A stretch of DNA of 64,000 bases from Planctomycetota bacterium (GCA_016872835.1 VGYX01000010.1:47025-111024), one strand, 5' to 3'. Counted from the first letter of the stretch, positions 51,478 through 61,805 are shown. Program-made: numbers and translations. The notes: generated from the letters alone by a model not told the origin.

Positions 51478-53192
51478 ACGCAGCGGCCGAGACGGCCGCC
51501 AGCAGTTCGAGGCAGCCCCGTGACGTCGAATGGCCGGGAATCGCCCTGCGCGTCATCGTGCTTCTGGCGGCGGTCGCGGCCGGCAGCGTGATCGGTCTTC
51601 GCGGCCTGGAGACGCCGCAACCGGCGCCCGCCGACGCGGACTCCTTCTCGGCGATTCGCGCAGCGAAATTCGCGCAGACCATCCTGGGAGATCAGCCGCG
51701 CCCGGCTGGCTCGCAGGCGAACGCCGAAGCCGCACAGCGACTGACTGAATGGCTGCGTGCCCGCGGACTTGAGGTCGAATCGGCTGAAACCAAGGTTCGC
51801 ACGGCGGGACGCGAAGTCACCATCCGCAACGTGGTCGCCCGGAAGACGGGCGCCATGCCCGGCCCGGCCATCATGCTGTGTGCGCACATCGATTCGGCGC
51901 CGGGATCGCCGGGCGCCGGCGACGACGGCTTCGGCGTGGCCGTCCTTCTGGAGGCCGCCGCGGCACTCGGTGTCGGGCCGTGGCCGGGCCGCGACATCAT
52001 CCTGCTCTTCACGGACGCCGAGGAGTCCGGCCTGCTTGGCGCGCGCCAGTTCGTGAGCAACCACCCTTGGAACGCGAAGGTCGGCACGGTGATCAACGTG
52101 GACAACCGCGGCAACGCGGGTCCCTCGATCCTGTACGACCTGTGCGGCGATTCCGCGGAGGTGCTTCAGTCCTGCTCCCCCGCCCTCGGTCCGATCGTGG
52201 GCAGCAGTCTCTACGCCGAGATCGCCTCACGCATGCCGAACTCGAGCGATCTGTCCGTATTCCGCGAAGCGGGCATGAGCGGCATGAACTTCGCGCTCGT
52301 GGGTGGCCATGAGCACTATCACGCCTCGACCGACACGTGGAGCCAGGCGAATCTTTCCTCGCTGCAGCATCAGGGCGAGATCGCGCTGGAGGCGATGCAG
52401 GCGCTGGCCATGCACCGCGCGGACACGCCCAAGGCGGAGGGCCGAGCCATCTATCAGGACTTCGCCGGCACCATGCTTGCGTGGTGGCCGGCGCGCACGG
52501 GCGTGACGGCGTCGTTCCTGTGCGTGGGGGCGCTTGGCGTGGCAGGCTTGGTCGTCAGCCGACGCAACACCGTCAAGCCGCGCGATCTGGCCATCGGGTG
52601 GGTGGCCGCGCTGGTCCGCTTCATCGTGGCAGGTCTCGTGACCTGGAGCCTGCTGCTCGGCGCCGAGTGGGCGGGGATGTTCGGCATGGCGGCAGCGAAG
52701 TTGGGCATGCCCGATGCCAGCCTGACGGATCGCTACCGAGCGGCGTTCTGGCCATCGCACGGCCCGGCGCTGATTGCGGTCGCCACGCTGGCGGGGCTTG
52801 GCTGCAGCATCCTTGCTGCCCGTCCGTTGCTGCGGAATCGCGAGCCCCTCTGCACCTTCATGGGTGGATGGTCCACGCTCGCGGTGTTCGTCGCGATCCT
52901 TTCGGTCGTGCTGCCTGGCGCCTCGGCACCCCTGCTGCCGATCGTGCTGGTGACCTCGCTGGCGCTCGTCGCGCTCACGCTGGTGATCGAGCACAAGCAG
53001 AAACTTGCAGTCCTTGCCACACTGGCGCTTGGTGGATTCCTGGCTGGACTGCTCTTCGTACCGATCGAGTACCTGAGCTGGATCGGCGTCGGGCTGTCCA
53101 TGCCGTCATTCGTGGCGATGCGCGCGGCCGTGCTGGCGCTGGTGCTTCTGCCGGCACTCACGCCCGGCGTCGCTACCGCAGCGACTCGGTGA
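51474..53192 (+). CDS. Membrane-anchored M28 zinc aminopeptidase
   Basis: 572 residues from GTG 51474. One membrane helix near residues 22-45 is followed by the M28 peptidase domain with all ligands: [11 protein letters not shown] (His), AGDDGFGVA (Asp), [10 protein letters not shown] (catalytic Glu and ligand), NVDNRGNAG (Asp) and HYHASTDTW (His). The C-terminal ~230 residues form about six further transmembrane helices, an arrangement like eukaryotic ER metallopeptidase 1-type proteins. The peptidase domain probably faces the periplasm. It ends 19 bp before the convergent aminotransferase stop. Confidence 0.88.
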   Translation: MNAAAETAASSSRQPRDVEWPGIALRVIVLLAAVAAGSVIGLRGLETPQPAPADADSFSAIRAAKFAQTILGDQPRPAGSQANAEAAQRLTEWLRARGLEVESAETKVRTAGREVTIRNVVARKTGAMPGPAIMLCAHIDSAPGSPGAGDDGFGVAVLLEAAAALGVGPWPGRDIILLFTDAEESGLLGARQFVSNHPWNAKVGTVINVDNRGNAGPSILYDLCGDSAEVLQSCSPALGPIVGSSLYAEIASRMPNSSDLSVFREAGMSGMNFALVGGHEHYHASTDTWSQANLSSLQHQGEIALEAMQALAMHRADTPKAEGRAIYQDFAGTMLAWWPARTGVTASFLCVGALGVAGLVVSRRNTVKPRDLAIGWVAALVRFIVAGLVTWSLLLGAEWAGMFGMAAAKLGMPDASLTDRYRAAFWPSHGPALIAVATLAGLGCSILAARPLLRNREPLCTFMGGWSTLAVFVAILSVVLPGASAPLLPIVLVTSLALVALTLVIEHKQKLAVLATLALGGFLAGLLFVPIEYLSWIGVGLSMPSFVAMRAAVLALVLLPALTPGVATAATR

Positions 53193-54396
53193 ACAGGCGA
53201 AGGCGGCCGATCCCCTCGCGGATCGCGCTCTCGGCGCACGCGAAGCTGATGCGGATGTTCGTGCGTGCGCAGTCGCCGAAGTCCTCGCCCGGCACCAGCG
53301 CGACCAGCGACTCCTCAAGTAGCGCCTCGGCGAAAGCCTGTGCGGAATCGATCATGCGACCCGCGGGCGACTTCAGGCCCACACAAGCTTTGATGCATGG
53401 GAATGCGTAGAAGGCGCCGGTCGGCGCGCAGGTGCGAAGCCGCGCGATGCCCGAAAGCAGTTCGCGCGTGCATTGCGCGCGTGCCGCGAACGATTTCCGC
53501 ATGGACTCCACGCTGGCGGCGCCGTTGGCAAGCGCCTCCACCACCGCAGGCATGATGAAGGTGGGAATGCTGTTCGTGAGCTGACCCTGCAGCTTGATCG
53601 CCTCGCGGATGAAACGACCGCCGTCGCCGGGCGCGGCCACGTAGCCCACGCGCCAGCCGGTCATGGCGAAGGCCTTGCTCATGCCGTTGATGGTGATTGT
53701 GCGCTCAGCCAGCCTCGGATCGGCGCCAGGACTCACGTGCCCCAAGCCCGCACGCACCTCCGGGTAGACCAGCTTCTCGTAGATCTCGTCGCTGATCACG
53801 GTGATCGGCGGGTTCGACGCAAGCAGATCGAACAGAGCACGAAGCGTCTCGACCGGCTGCACCACGCCGCAGGGATTGCTGGGGCTGTTCAGCAGGATCG
53901 CGCGGGTGCGCGGGGTGATGGCGCGCTCGATCGCCGCGACATCCAGAAGGAAGCCGCGCTCGACCGTGCTGCCCACCTCCACGCAGGTTCCGCCATAGAG
54001 CTCGATGAGCGGTCGGTAGCTCACCCACGCCGGCGTGGGCAGGATCACCTCGTCGCCGGCGTTCAGCATGGTCTGCAGGGTCAGCGCGATCGCGTGTTTG
54101 GCGCCCACCGTCAACGTGACATGCTCGCCCTTGCAGGCGATGCCGTTCTCCTGCTGCAACTTTCGCGCCACCGCCTCGCGCACCGCCTTGTCACCGGGGG
54201 TGGGCGCGTAGCGCGTGAGGTTCGCGTCAAGCGCGCGCTTGGCCGCCTCGCGAACGGGCGAAGGCGTGTCGAAGTCGGGCTCGCCGACCCCGAATCCGAT
54301 GACCGGCTTGCCGGCGGCCTTCAGCGCCGCGGCCTTCGCGCTCACGGCAAGCGTGGCGCTCTCCTTCATCCGTGCGACGGCATTGCCAATCTGCAT
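53173..54396 (-). CDS. Class I aminotransferase (aspartate aminotransferase type)
   Basis: 407 residues from ATG 54396; its last codons overlap the 3' end of the M28 gene. PLP-dependent fold type I. Features: GFGVGEPDFDTPSPVREAA, TRYAPTPGDKAVREA, NSPSNPCGVV, SDEIYEKLVYP, and the PLP Lys in NGMSKAFAMTGWRVGY, then RISFACAE with the carboxylate-binding Arg. It resembles the AspB-like thermophile-type aspartate aminotransferase. Substrate preference among Asp, aromatic or Ala donors is not resolved. Divergent from prfB with a 66-bp gap. Confidence 0.92.
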   Translation of the reverse strand: MQIGNAVARMKESATLAVSAKAAALKAAGKPVIGFGVGEPDFDTPSPVREAAKRALDANLTRYAPTPGDKAVREAVARKLQQENGIACKGEHVTLTVGAKHAIALTLQTMLNAGDEVILPTPAWVSYRPLIELYGGTCVEVGSTVERGFLLDVAAIERAITPRTRAILLNSPSNPCGVVQPVETLRALFDLLASNPPITVISDEIYEKLVYPEVRAGLGHVSPGADPRLAERTITINGMSKAFAMTGWRVGYVAAPGDGGRFIREAIKLQGQLTNSIPTFIMPAVVEALANGAASVESMRKSFAARAQCTRELLSGIARLRTCAPTGAFYAFPCIKACVGLKSPAGRMIDSAQAFAEALLEESLVALVPGEDFGDCARTNIRISFACAESAIREGIGRLRLFTESLR

Positions 54397-54403
54397 GCGC
54401 CGG

Positions 54404-54409
54404 AAGATA
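54404..54409 (-). promoter_or_regulatory. TATCTT -10-like element, aminotransferase
   Basis: Minus-strand TATCTT ends 7 nt before ATG 54396. Confidence 0.4.
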
Positions 54410-54450
54410 TCGCAACGCCACCACCAGCCCGGTGGCCGTGCCCTCATCGC

Positions 54451-54456
54451 TACACT
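54451..54456 (+). promoter_or_regulatory. TACACT -10-like element, prfB
   Basis: TACACT ends 6 nt before ATG 54463. Confidence 0.45.
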
Positions 54457-54462
54457 CCTCCG

Positions 54463-55591
54463 ATGCACTTTGACGCCCACCAGCCGGTTCTCGACGAGCT
54501 TGAGGCGCGGATCACCGCCATCCGCGACTCTCTTTGACTGGCCTCGCAAGATCTGCGAACGTGACGCGCTGGTCGAGCGCATGGGCGCCGCCGACCTCTG
54601 GAACGACCCGAAGAACGCGCAGAAGGTCATCGCCGAACTGAAGGTGCTGCGCGCGCAGGTGGAACCCCTCGAGGGCGTGATCAAGGACTTCGAGGACGCG
54701 AAGGTCGGCTACGAGATGGCGAAGGAGGCCGGCGACGCCGACCTGCTGAACGAGGTCGACGAGACGCTCTTCCACCTGCAGTCGCGCATGGCCAAGGTCG
54801 AGCGCCAGAGCCTGCTGAGCGGAAAACATGACTTCCGCAACTGCTTCGTGAACATCCAGGCCGGCGCGGGCGGCGTCGAGGCCGAGGACTGGGCGGGCAT
54901 GCTGGAACGCATGTACCTGTACTACTGGAACGAGATGGGCTGGAAAGCCGAGGAGATGCACCGCAGCGCCGGCGCCGAGGCAGGCGTGAGCGAAGTGGGC
55001 TACCGACTCGAGGGCCCCTTCGCGTTCGGCTACATGGGTTGCGAGCGTGGAACGCACCGCCTGGCGCGCGTGAGCCCGTTCAACGCCGAAGGCAAGCGAC
55101 AGACCAGCTTCGCCACGGTCGACGTGTCGCCCGAGTTTGAGGAAGCTGATCTGGAGATTCCGGCGCGCGACCTGGAGATCGTGCCCTTCGTGCGCGCCAG
55201 CGGTCCGGGCGGCCAGAACGTGAACAAGGTCGCCACGGCGATCCGCGTCACGCACATCCCGACCGGCATTCAGGTGGTCGCCAGCACCTTCCGTGACCAG
55301 CCGCAGAACAAGAAGCAGGCGCTCACCATCCTGCGCGGCAAGCTTGAGCAGATCGAGGAAGAGCGACGCGCCGCCGAGATCGCGGCCGTGACGGGCGGCA
55401 AGGTCACACGCGACTGGGGCAACCAGATCCGCAGCTACGTGTTCTACGACAACCGCGTGAAGGATCATCGCAACGGGCACGAGACCGGAAACCCGCAGCA
55501 TGTGCTTGATGGCCATGTCGCCGGCTTCATCGAGGCCGAATTGCAGCGCCGACGCACCGAACGCGAGAAGTCCACGGGCAAGGCAGACTGA
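54463..55591 (+). CDS. prfB: Peptide chain release factor 2, expressed by programmed +1 frameshift
   Basis: RF2 ends translation at UGA and UAA. The frame from ATG 54463 codes for 24 residues (MHFDAHQPVLDELEARI...) and stops at TGA 54535-54537. The rest is in the +1 frame from 54536 (DWPRKICERDALVER...), giving a 375-residue product of normal RF2 length. The site CTT TGA C is the classical autoregulatory slip sequence, in which low RF2 favours the shift. The tripeptide anticodon motif SPF (RVSPFNAEG) and the catalytic GGQ (GPGGQNVNKV) are intact. The Shine-Dalgarno-like AGGGGG found just before the slip site in E. coli is missing. The stop overlaps the next gene by 1 bp. Confidence 0.95.
54532..54538 (+). 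promoter_or_regulatory. prfB +1 frameshift site CTT TGA C
   Basis: CTTTGAC, with the zero-frame UGA read only slowly when RF2 is scarce. The preceding bases, GCGACTCT, show no purine-rich stimulator. Confidence 0.9.
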
Positions 55592-57603
55592 TGTCGGGCG
55601 TGACTGATCCGATCGTAGATCTGGGGCCCGACCAGTGGCGTGATGCACGCCGCAGCGGCCAGCTGGAATGGCTCTGCACCAACGGCATCGGTGGCTACGC
55701 CTGCGGCACCGTGGGCGGTCTGCTGCAACGACGTTGGCATGGACTGCTGGTGGCGGCCACCGATCCGCCGGCCGGTCGCACGCTGCTGGTTCCGAAGATC
55801 GAGCTGTTCGTCAGGCAGGGCGGCCGCGAATGGCCGCTCACCGCGAACGAATGGTCGGGCGGCGGCATCGAGGCGCCGGGCCTTGGGTATCTCGCGCGCT
55901 TCCACATGACGGGGTCAGTGGTGGTGCGACACTGGCGGATCGGCGCGACCGTGCTTGAGGAGCGCATCGCCATGGCGCGCGGACGCAATGCCACCGCCGT
56001 GCTGCTGACGCTGCGCCACGCGTCGGAGCCGGTGCAGGTGCGGATCAAGTGTCTCGCGAACCGTCGACCGCACGATCATCTGGTGCAGGCCAACGCCTTT
56101 GAAGCCTCGATCGCCGCGGAGGGTTCCGCGCTACGCGTGGACTTCGCAGGCGCCACCGGCGAAGGTGCCGCGCTCCACCTGCAGGCCGATGGCGCGAAGA
56201 CGATCGCCGACGGCACGTGGTATCGCGACTATGTGCTTCCGGTGGAACGCGCGCTGGGCTACGACTGCGTGGGCGCGAACCTGTGCGCTGGCGAACTCGC
56301 GATCACCCTGAAACCGGGCGAGTCGCGCGGCTTCACCGCCAGCACACGCCGCGAAGAGTCTGGCGAGGCGGCGCGCATCGTGGCCGCGAACCTGCGTCGC
56401 TCGAAGAAGCTCGTGGAGAACGCGGGCGCCACCGGCGATCACCTGCGCGCACGCCTGACGCTCTCGGCCGACCAGTTCATCGTGGATCGAGCACTGCCGG
56501 ACGGCCGCCGCGGCACCAGCGTGATCGCGGGCTACCCGTGGTTCGCCGACTGGGGGCGCGACGCACTCCTCTCGCTGCCTGGACTCTGCCTCGCCACCGG
56601 TCGCGCCGACGACGCCGCAAGCATCCTGCGATCGCTTGCGCGCTTCGAGAAGGACGGCCTGCTGCCCAACCGCTTCCCCGCGCCGGGCGAGCCGTGGATG
56701 GACAACAGCGTCGACGCCCCGCTGCTGCTCGCCGAAGCCGCACGCCGCACCGTGAACGCGACGGGCGACATGGACCTCGCCCGCGACCTCTGGCCCACGC
56801 TGCTCTCGATCTGCACGAACTTCCTGCGCGGCACACGTCACGGCATCTCGGTGGATCCGGCCGACGGCTTGGTGCGCGCGGCCGAGCCCGGCACGCAACT
56901 CACCTGGATGGATGCGAAGGTCGGCGCGCGTGTGATCACCCCGCGCATGGGCAAGCCGGTGGAGATCAACGCGCTCTGGATCGGTCTGCTGCGCACGCTG
57001 GTCGCATGGGCGAAGCCGCTGCGCCTTGACGCAGGCCCCGCCAACGCCGCACTGGTGAAGGCGCTCTGTAGCTTCGCACGATTCACGCGCACCGACGGCA
57101 CGGGCCTGATCGACGTGCTCGACGGCCCCGCAGGAAACGAGTCGTGCCTGCGTCCGAACCAGCTGTTCGCGCTGTGCGGGCCCGAGCCGCTCGTGGAGCC
57201 GCGACTGGCAAGGGCGATGCTCGATGGCACCCAGCGCGCGTTGCTCACCCCCTTCGGACTGCGCACCCTGGGGCCGAACGAGCCCGGCTACATCGGCCGC
57301 TTCGAAGGCCCCGTGGAGATCCGCGACGAGGCCTATCACATGGGCACGGTGTGGCCGTGGCTGCTGGGGCCCTACGCGGCTGCGCTGCGTCGCTTCGGAA
57401 CTCCGGAGCAGATCCACTTCGCGCGCGAACCTTTCGCGCATCACATGAAGGAAGGCTGTCTTGGCCAGGTGTGTGAAGTGGCCGACGGCGACGCGCCGCA
57501 GCGACCCAGTGGATGTTTCGCGCAGGCGTGGAGCATCGCCGCGCTGCTTGATGACGGCGTGGGAGATAACGCCGCAAAGCGCGCTCGATTCTCCCGAAGT
57601 TGA
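55591..57603 (+). CDS. Glycogen debranching enzyme (amylo-alpha-1,6-glucosidase type)
   Basis: 670 residues, the size of prokaryotic archaeal-type debranching enzymes. N-terminal beta domain (EWLCTNGIGGYACGTVGG...RRWHGLLVAA), then an (alpha/alpha) barrel with the family signature GYPWFADWGRDALLSLPGL and acidic residues in WMDAKVG and EIRDEAYHMGTVWPWLLGPY. It hydrolyses alpha-1,6 branch linkages in glycogen or similar glucans. Its ATG shares one base with the prfB TGA, so the two are translationally coupled. No glycogen synthase or phosphorylase is nearby. Confidence 0.92.
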   Translation: MSGVTDPIVDLGPDQWRDARRSGQLEWLCTNGIGGYACGTVGGLLQRRWHGLLVAATDPPAGRTLLVPKIELFVRQGGREWPLTANEWSGGGIEAPGLGYLARFHMTGSVVVRHWRIGATVLEERIAMARGRNATAVLLTLRHASEPVQVRIKCLANRRPHDHLVQANAFEASIAAEGSALRVDFAGATGEGAALHLQADGAKTIADGTWYRDYVLPVERALGYDCVGANLCAGELAITLKPGESRGFTASTRREESGEAARIVAANLRRSKKLVENAGATGDHLRARLTLSADQFIVDRALPDGRRGTSVIAGYPWFADWGRDALLSLPGLCLATGRADDAASILRSLARFEKDGLLPNRFPAPGEPWMDNSVDAPLLLAEAARRTVNATGDMDLARDLWPTLLSICTNFLRGTRHGISVDPADGLVRAAEPGTQLTWMDAKVGARVITPRMGKPVEINALWIGLLRTLVAWAKPLRLDAGPANAALVKALCSFARFTRTDGTGLIDVLDGPAGNESCLRPNQLFALCGPEPLVEPRLARAMLDGTQRALLTPFGLRTLGPNEPGYIGRFEGPVEIRDEAYHMGTVWPWLLGPYAAALRRFGTPEQIHFAREPFAHHMKEGCLGQVCEVADGDAPQRPSGCFAQAWSIAALLDDGVGDNAAKRARFSRS

Positions 57604-57698
57604 AACACGATCGAATCTTTACCTTGATTCCGAGGAGATGACGTCGCACTTCCCTCGGGAATGAGGATACGCGCCGATAGACTCGCAAGAGCACGCAC

Positions 57699-58325
57699 AT
57701 GCGTGAACCTTGCTTGCAGGAGATCTTCGCGAACGAGCCAGCCTCCATCTTGAACCGAGTGGCCACCGGCGAACCCGGCGCGATCAACGAGTGCATGCAG
57801 CGCTTCCATGGCCTCGTGTGGTCGCTCGCCCGACGCATGGGTGCGGGTGCTGCAGACGCCGAGGACGCGGTGCAGGAGATCTTCATCGACTTGTGGAAGA
57901 GCGCGGAGCGATTCGATCCAGCGATCGCCAGCGAGACGACCTTCGTGGCCATGATCGCGCGTCGCCGGCTCATCGATCGCGGGCGACGCCGCATGCGACG
58001 ACCCGAGGCCGCCATGATCGAGGAGACGGTCTCCGCACCACCCACGCCGAACGACATGACGGAACTGAAGGACGCGGCGCGCATCGCGGAGGACGCGATG
58101 AAGACCCTTCGCCCTGAGCAGCAACGCGTGCTTCAACTTGCGATCCATCATGGATGCAGCCATGAGCAGATCTCGATCAGCACGGGTCTTCCACTTGGAA
58201 CCGTGAAGACTCACGCCCGCCGTGGCCTGATCCGGCTGCGGCAAGCCTTGGCCGAATCCGGCATCGTTCCGGAGGGTTTCGTGCCGCCTCCGGCGGCTGG
58301 CGGCAAGGAATCGGCGAAGGCCTGA
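57699..58325 (+). CDS. ECF-type RNA polymerase sigma factor
   Basis: 208 residues. Region 2 is visible in DAEDAVQEIFIDLWKSAERFDP and the following ARRRLIDRGRRR; region 4 is a helix-turn-helix in ISTGLPLGTVKTHARRGLIRLRQAL. It lacks region 3 and the long N-terminus, as in extracytoplasmic-function sigma factors. A short Pro/Ala tail ends it. No zinc-binding anti-sigma gene is adjacent; the next gene, 45 bp on, is a tricorn protease, perhaps a regulatory target. Upstream, GGGAAT at 57657 and GATAGA about 16 bp later could be an ECF-type promoter; this is tentative. Confidence 0.9.
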   Translation: MREPCLQEIFANEPASILNRVATGEPGAINECMQRFHGLVWSLARRMGAGAADAEDAVQEIFIDLWKSAERFDPAIASETTFVAMIARRRLIDRGRRRMRRPEAAMIEETVSAPPTPNDMTELKDAARIAEDAMKTLRPEQQRVLQLAIHHGCSHEQISISTGLPLGTVKTHARRGLIRLRQALAESGIVPEGFVPPPAAGGKESAKA

Positions 58326-58370
58326 GCCGCGCCCGAAACCGCGCCGTGGTCTCGCGGTACAACTCGCTCC

Positions 58371-61300
58371 ATGAAGCGATTCAGCCTGCCGATCGGACCG
58401 GTCGCACCTCTTCTGCTGGTCTCGGCCGTGATGGCCGCGGATCCGCTCGAGGCGCCTCCGGCCTCCATGCTGCGATCGCCCGACATCGGCGCGAAGGACA
58501 TCGTCTTCTCGTTCGCGGGTGACCTGTGGCTCGTGGACAAGAATGGCGGCATGGCCCGGCCGCTCACCGACGCGCCCGGCCCCGAGAGCACCCCTCGCTT
58601 CTCGCCCGATGGAACGCGCGTCGCGTTCGTGGGCGGCTACGAGGGCAACCGCGATCTCTACACCATTCCGGCAGGTGGCGGCCAGCCGAGCCGTGTCACG
58701 CACCATCCGACCAGCGAGGGTCTGTGCGACTGGAACGGCGACATGCTGATGTTCGTCACGGGCGATCTGGGTGGACTCACGCGACAGGCGCGACTGTTCC
58801 AGGTGCCGATGACGGGCGGTCTTCCCGCCGCGTTGCCGGTTCCCTATGGCGCCAACGCCGCGGTGAACCGCACGGGCGAGTGGCTTGCGTACACGCCGCA
58901 CTCGATCGACAACCGCACCTGGAAGCGTTATCGCGGCGGCATGGCGACCGACATCTGGCTCTACAACCTGAAGACGGGCGAGAGCCGGCGCGTCACGGAC
59001 TGGGAGGGCATCGACACGCTGCCGATGTGGCACGGCGATTCCCTCTACTACCTGAGCGATCGTGGCGAGGGCAACCGCCTGAACATCTTCCGCTTCGATC
59101 CCGCGTCGGGAAAGACCTCGCAGGTCACCACGTTCACCGACGAGGACATCCGATGGCCGAACATCGGGCCCGATGACGCCTCGAGCGGCGAGATCGTCTT
59201 CCAGAAGGGCGATCGTCTGATGGTGGTGGATCTCGGCAGCGGCGCGTCGCGCGCCGTCGACGTGCGCGTGCCTGGCGACCGACCGAAGGTGGCGCCGCGT
59301 TCCGTCGATCAGTCGAAGAACATCTCCGCGTGGAGCGCAGGCCCCAGCGGCAAGCGCGTCGTGGTGAGCGCGCGCGGCGACCTCTGGACCGCACCCGCCG
59401 AGAACGGAACGCCGCGACCACTCACCGCGACCAACGGCATCTTCGAGCGCGATCCTGCGTGGAGCCCCGACGGCAAGTCCATCGCCTTCTTCGACGACTC
59501 GACCGGCGAGTACGAGCTGTACGTCATGCCCGCCGACGGCAAGGGAACCAAGCGGCAGCTCACCGCCGATGGCGGTCCGTTCAAGAGCGACATCACCTGG
59601 AGTCCCGACTCGAAGCGTCTGACCTACAGCGACAAGACGGGCACGCTCTGGCTCGTCACGCTGGAGGATGGCGCGCGCGCGCGTGTGGACCGTAATCCAA
59701 GGTCGAGCCCGATGCGGATGAGCTTCAGCCACGACGGCGCGTGGATCGCCTACGCGCGCGGCACCGATGATCGCGACACCGCGAACATCTGGCTGTACGA
59801 GGTCGCCACCCGCACCTCCACACCCGTCACCGCCGGCATGTTCGACGACAGCCTGCCGACCTTCGACCGCAAGGGCGAATATCTGGTCTTCGCCAGTGGC
59901 CGTCGCTTCGAGCCCAAGTACAGCGGCCTTGACACCACCTGGATCTACGACGAGACCGAGCACCTCTATCTGGTGCCGCTGCGCAAGGACGTGAAGCTGC
60001 CGTGGCCCGCCGAGAGCGACGAGGAGGACGCGAAGTCCGGCAAGGACGAGAAGAAGGACGAGAAGAAGGACGAGGCCAAGAAGGACGAGGCCAAGAAGGA
60101 CGAGACGGATTCGAAGCCCGCCGAGCCCGCGAAGGAGCCCGCCGAACCTGCGAAGGAATCCGCTGCCGCCGCCGACGCACCGAAGGACGAGGCCAAGAAG
60201 GACGAGGCGAAGGAAGATGAGGCCAAGAAGAAGGAGCCCGATCCGATCAAGATCGACCTGGAGGGCTTCGAGGTGCGTGCGATCCAGTTGCCCCCAAAGG
60301 CCGGTGGCTACGCGGCGATCGGCTTCAACGACAAGGGTCAGCTGCTGTATGCGCGCGATGGCATCAAGCTGCTCGACCTGACCGACACGGAGAAGAAGGA
60401 GAAGAACGTCGGCGAGGGCGGGCGCTTCGAGATCACCGCCGACGGCAAGCGGCTGCTGGTGGGCCGTGGCGGTGGCGGCGCGCTGGTCGACGCGGCAGCC
60501 GACGGCAAGAGCCGCAGCGTGATCACGGCCCCGATGGACGCGCGCCTCGATCCGCGCGCCGAATGGCGGCAGATCATCCTGGACGCGCATCGCATCATGC
60601 GCGACTGGTTCTACGACCCCGGTCTGCACCAGGTCGACTGGGACGGCCAGCGTGACCGTGCGCTCAAGCTGCTCGAGAGCGCCAACAGCCGCGAGGACGT
60701 GAACTGGATCATCATCGAGATGATCAGCGAGCTGAACGTGGGTCACGCCTACCTGCAGGGTCAGGGCGACGTGGAGAACCTCGCCAATTCCAGCGCCGGC
60801 ATGCTGGGCGTGGACTGGGAGATCGGCGAGGGCGAGGGTGGCGCGAAGGCCTACCGTTTCGCCCAGTTGATCGAGGGTGCGCCGTGGGACGCCGACGCGC
60901 GCAATCCGCTGCGTGAGGTGGGCGTGAAGCCCGGCGAGTACCTGCTGGCGGTCAATGGCCGCGCGGTGGACATGTCGCAGGATCCGTGGACCGCTTTCGA
61001 GGGCCTGGCGGGCAAGACGGTCACGATCACGGTGAGCGAGAAGCCCGTGCGTGACGGCACCGAGCGTGACGTGGTGATCCGCACGCTCTCCAGCGAGCAG
61101 CCGCTGCGCTACCGCGCATGGATCGAGCGCAACCGGCAGTTCGTGGACCGCATGAGCGACGGCAAGGTGGGCTACATCTACGTTCCGAACACCGGCGTCG
61201 ACGGCCAGAATGATCTAGTGCGGCAGTTCCAGGGCCAGCGCACGAAGCCCGCGCTGCTGATCGACGATCGCTGGAACGGTGGCGGCCAGATTCCGAATCG

Positions 61301-61805
61301 ATTCATCGAGATGATGAACCGCCCCGCCACCAACGCATGGGCGCGTCGCGACGCGGGCGAGCAGGTCTGGCCGCCGGACACGCACAACGGACCGAAGGCC
61401 ATGCTGATCAACGGGCTCGCGGGCTCAGGAGGCGACATGTTCCCGTGGCTCTTCCGGCACCACAAGCTCGGGCCGCTCATCGGCACGCGCACATGGGGTG
61501 GTCTTGTGGGCATCAGCGGGAATCCCGGCTTCATCGACGGCGGCAGCATCAGCGTGCCGACCTTCGGCTTCTACGAGCTCGACAGCACATGGGGCGTGGA
61601 GGGCCACGGCGTGGATCCCGACATCGAGGTGATCGACGATCCCGGCGTGATGAAGGGCGGCCTGGCCGCCGGTGGCCGCGATCCACAGCTTGAGAAGGCG
61701 GTCGACGTGCTGGTGCAGCAGGTGAAGGAGAAGCCCTTCAAGAAGCCCGCGCGCCCGGCGTCACCCGATCGTCGCGGCATGGGCCTGCCCGAGTCGGATC
61801 GCTGA
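58371..61805 (+). CDS. Tricorn protease homologue 2 (S41-type), exported
   Basis: 1144 residues, a paralogue of the gene at 21348 with the same layout. Signal peptide MKRFSLPIGPVAPLLLVSAVMAA, propeller repeats (FSPDGTRVAFVGGYEGN; WSPDGKSIAFFDDSTGEYEL), then a long Lys/Asp/Glu/Ala-rich run of repeated KKDEA units around residues 545-625. The C1 and PDZ regions (KPGEYLLAVNGRAV) and the S41 core follow: nucleophile Ser in AGSGGDMFP, GTRTWGGLVGI and IDGGSISVPTFGFY. The charged run lies in the same place as the acidic insert of homologue 1. TACAAC sits 7 nt before the ATG. A strong terminator follows. Confidence 0.9.
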   Translation: MKRFSLPIGPVAPLLLVSAVMAADPLEAPPASMLRSPDIGAKDIVFSFAGDLWLVDKNGGMARPLTDAPGPESTPRFSPDGTRVAFVGGYEGNRDLYTIPAGGGQPSRVTHHPTSEGLCDWNGDMLMFVTGDLGGLTRQARLFQVPMTGGLPAALPVPYGANAAVNRTGEWLAYTPHSIDNRTWKRYRGGMATDIWLYNLKTGESRRVTDWEGIDTLPMWHGDSLYYLSDRGEGNRLNIFRFDPASGKTSQVTTFTDEDIRWPNIGPDDASSGEIVFQKGDRLMVVDLGSGASRAVDVRVPGDRPKVAPRSVDQSKNISAWSAGPSGKRVVVSARGDLWTAPAENGTPRPLTATNGIFERDPAWSPDGKSIAFFDDSTGEYELYVMPADGKGTKRQLTADGGPFKSDITWSPDSKRLTYSDKTGTLWLVTLEDGARARVDRNPRSSPMRMSFSHDGAWIAYARGTDDRDTANIWLYEVATRTSTPVTAGMFDDSLPTFDRKGEYLVFASGRRFEPKYSGLDTTWIYDETEHLYLVPLRKDVKLPWPAESDEEDAKSGKDEKKDEKKDEAKKDEAKKDETDSKPAEPAKEPAEPAKESAAAADAPKDEAKKDEAKEDEAKKKEPDPIKIDLEGFEVRAIQLPPKAGGYAAIGFNDKGQLLYARDGIKLLDLTDTEKKEKNVGEGGRFEITADGKRLLVGRGGGGALVDAAADGKSRSVITAPMDARLDPRAEWRQIILDAHRIMRDWFYDPGLHQVDWDGQRDRALKLLESANSREDVNWIIIEMISELNVGHAYLQGQGDVENLANSSAGMLGVDWEIGEGEGGAKAYRFAQLIEGAPWDADARNPLREVGVKPGEYLLAVNGRAVDMSQDPWTAFEGLAGKTVTITVSEKPVRDGTERDVVIRTLSSEQPLRYRAWIERNRQFVDRMSDGKVGYIYVPNTGVDGQNDLVRQFQGQRTKPALLIDDRWNGGGQIPNRFIEMMNRPATNAWARRDAGEQVWPPDTHNGPKAMLINGLAGSGGDMFPWLFRHHKLGPLIGTRTWGGLVGISGNPGFIDGGSISVPTFGFYELDSTWGVEGHGVDPDIEVIDDPGVMKGGLAAGGRDPQLEKAVDVLVQQVKEKPFKKPARPASPDRRGMGLPESDR

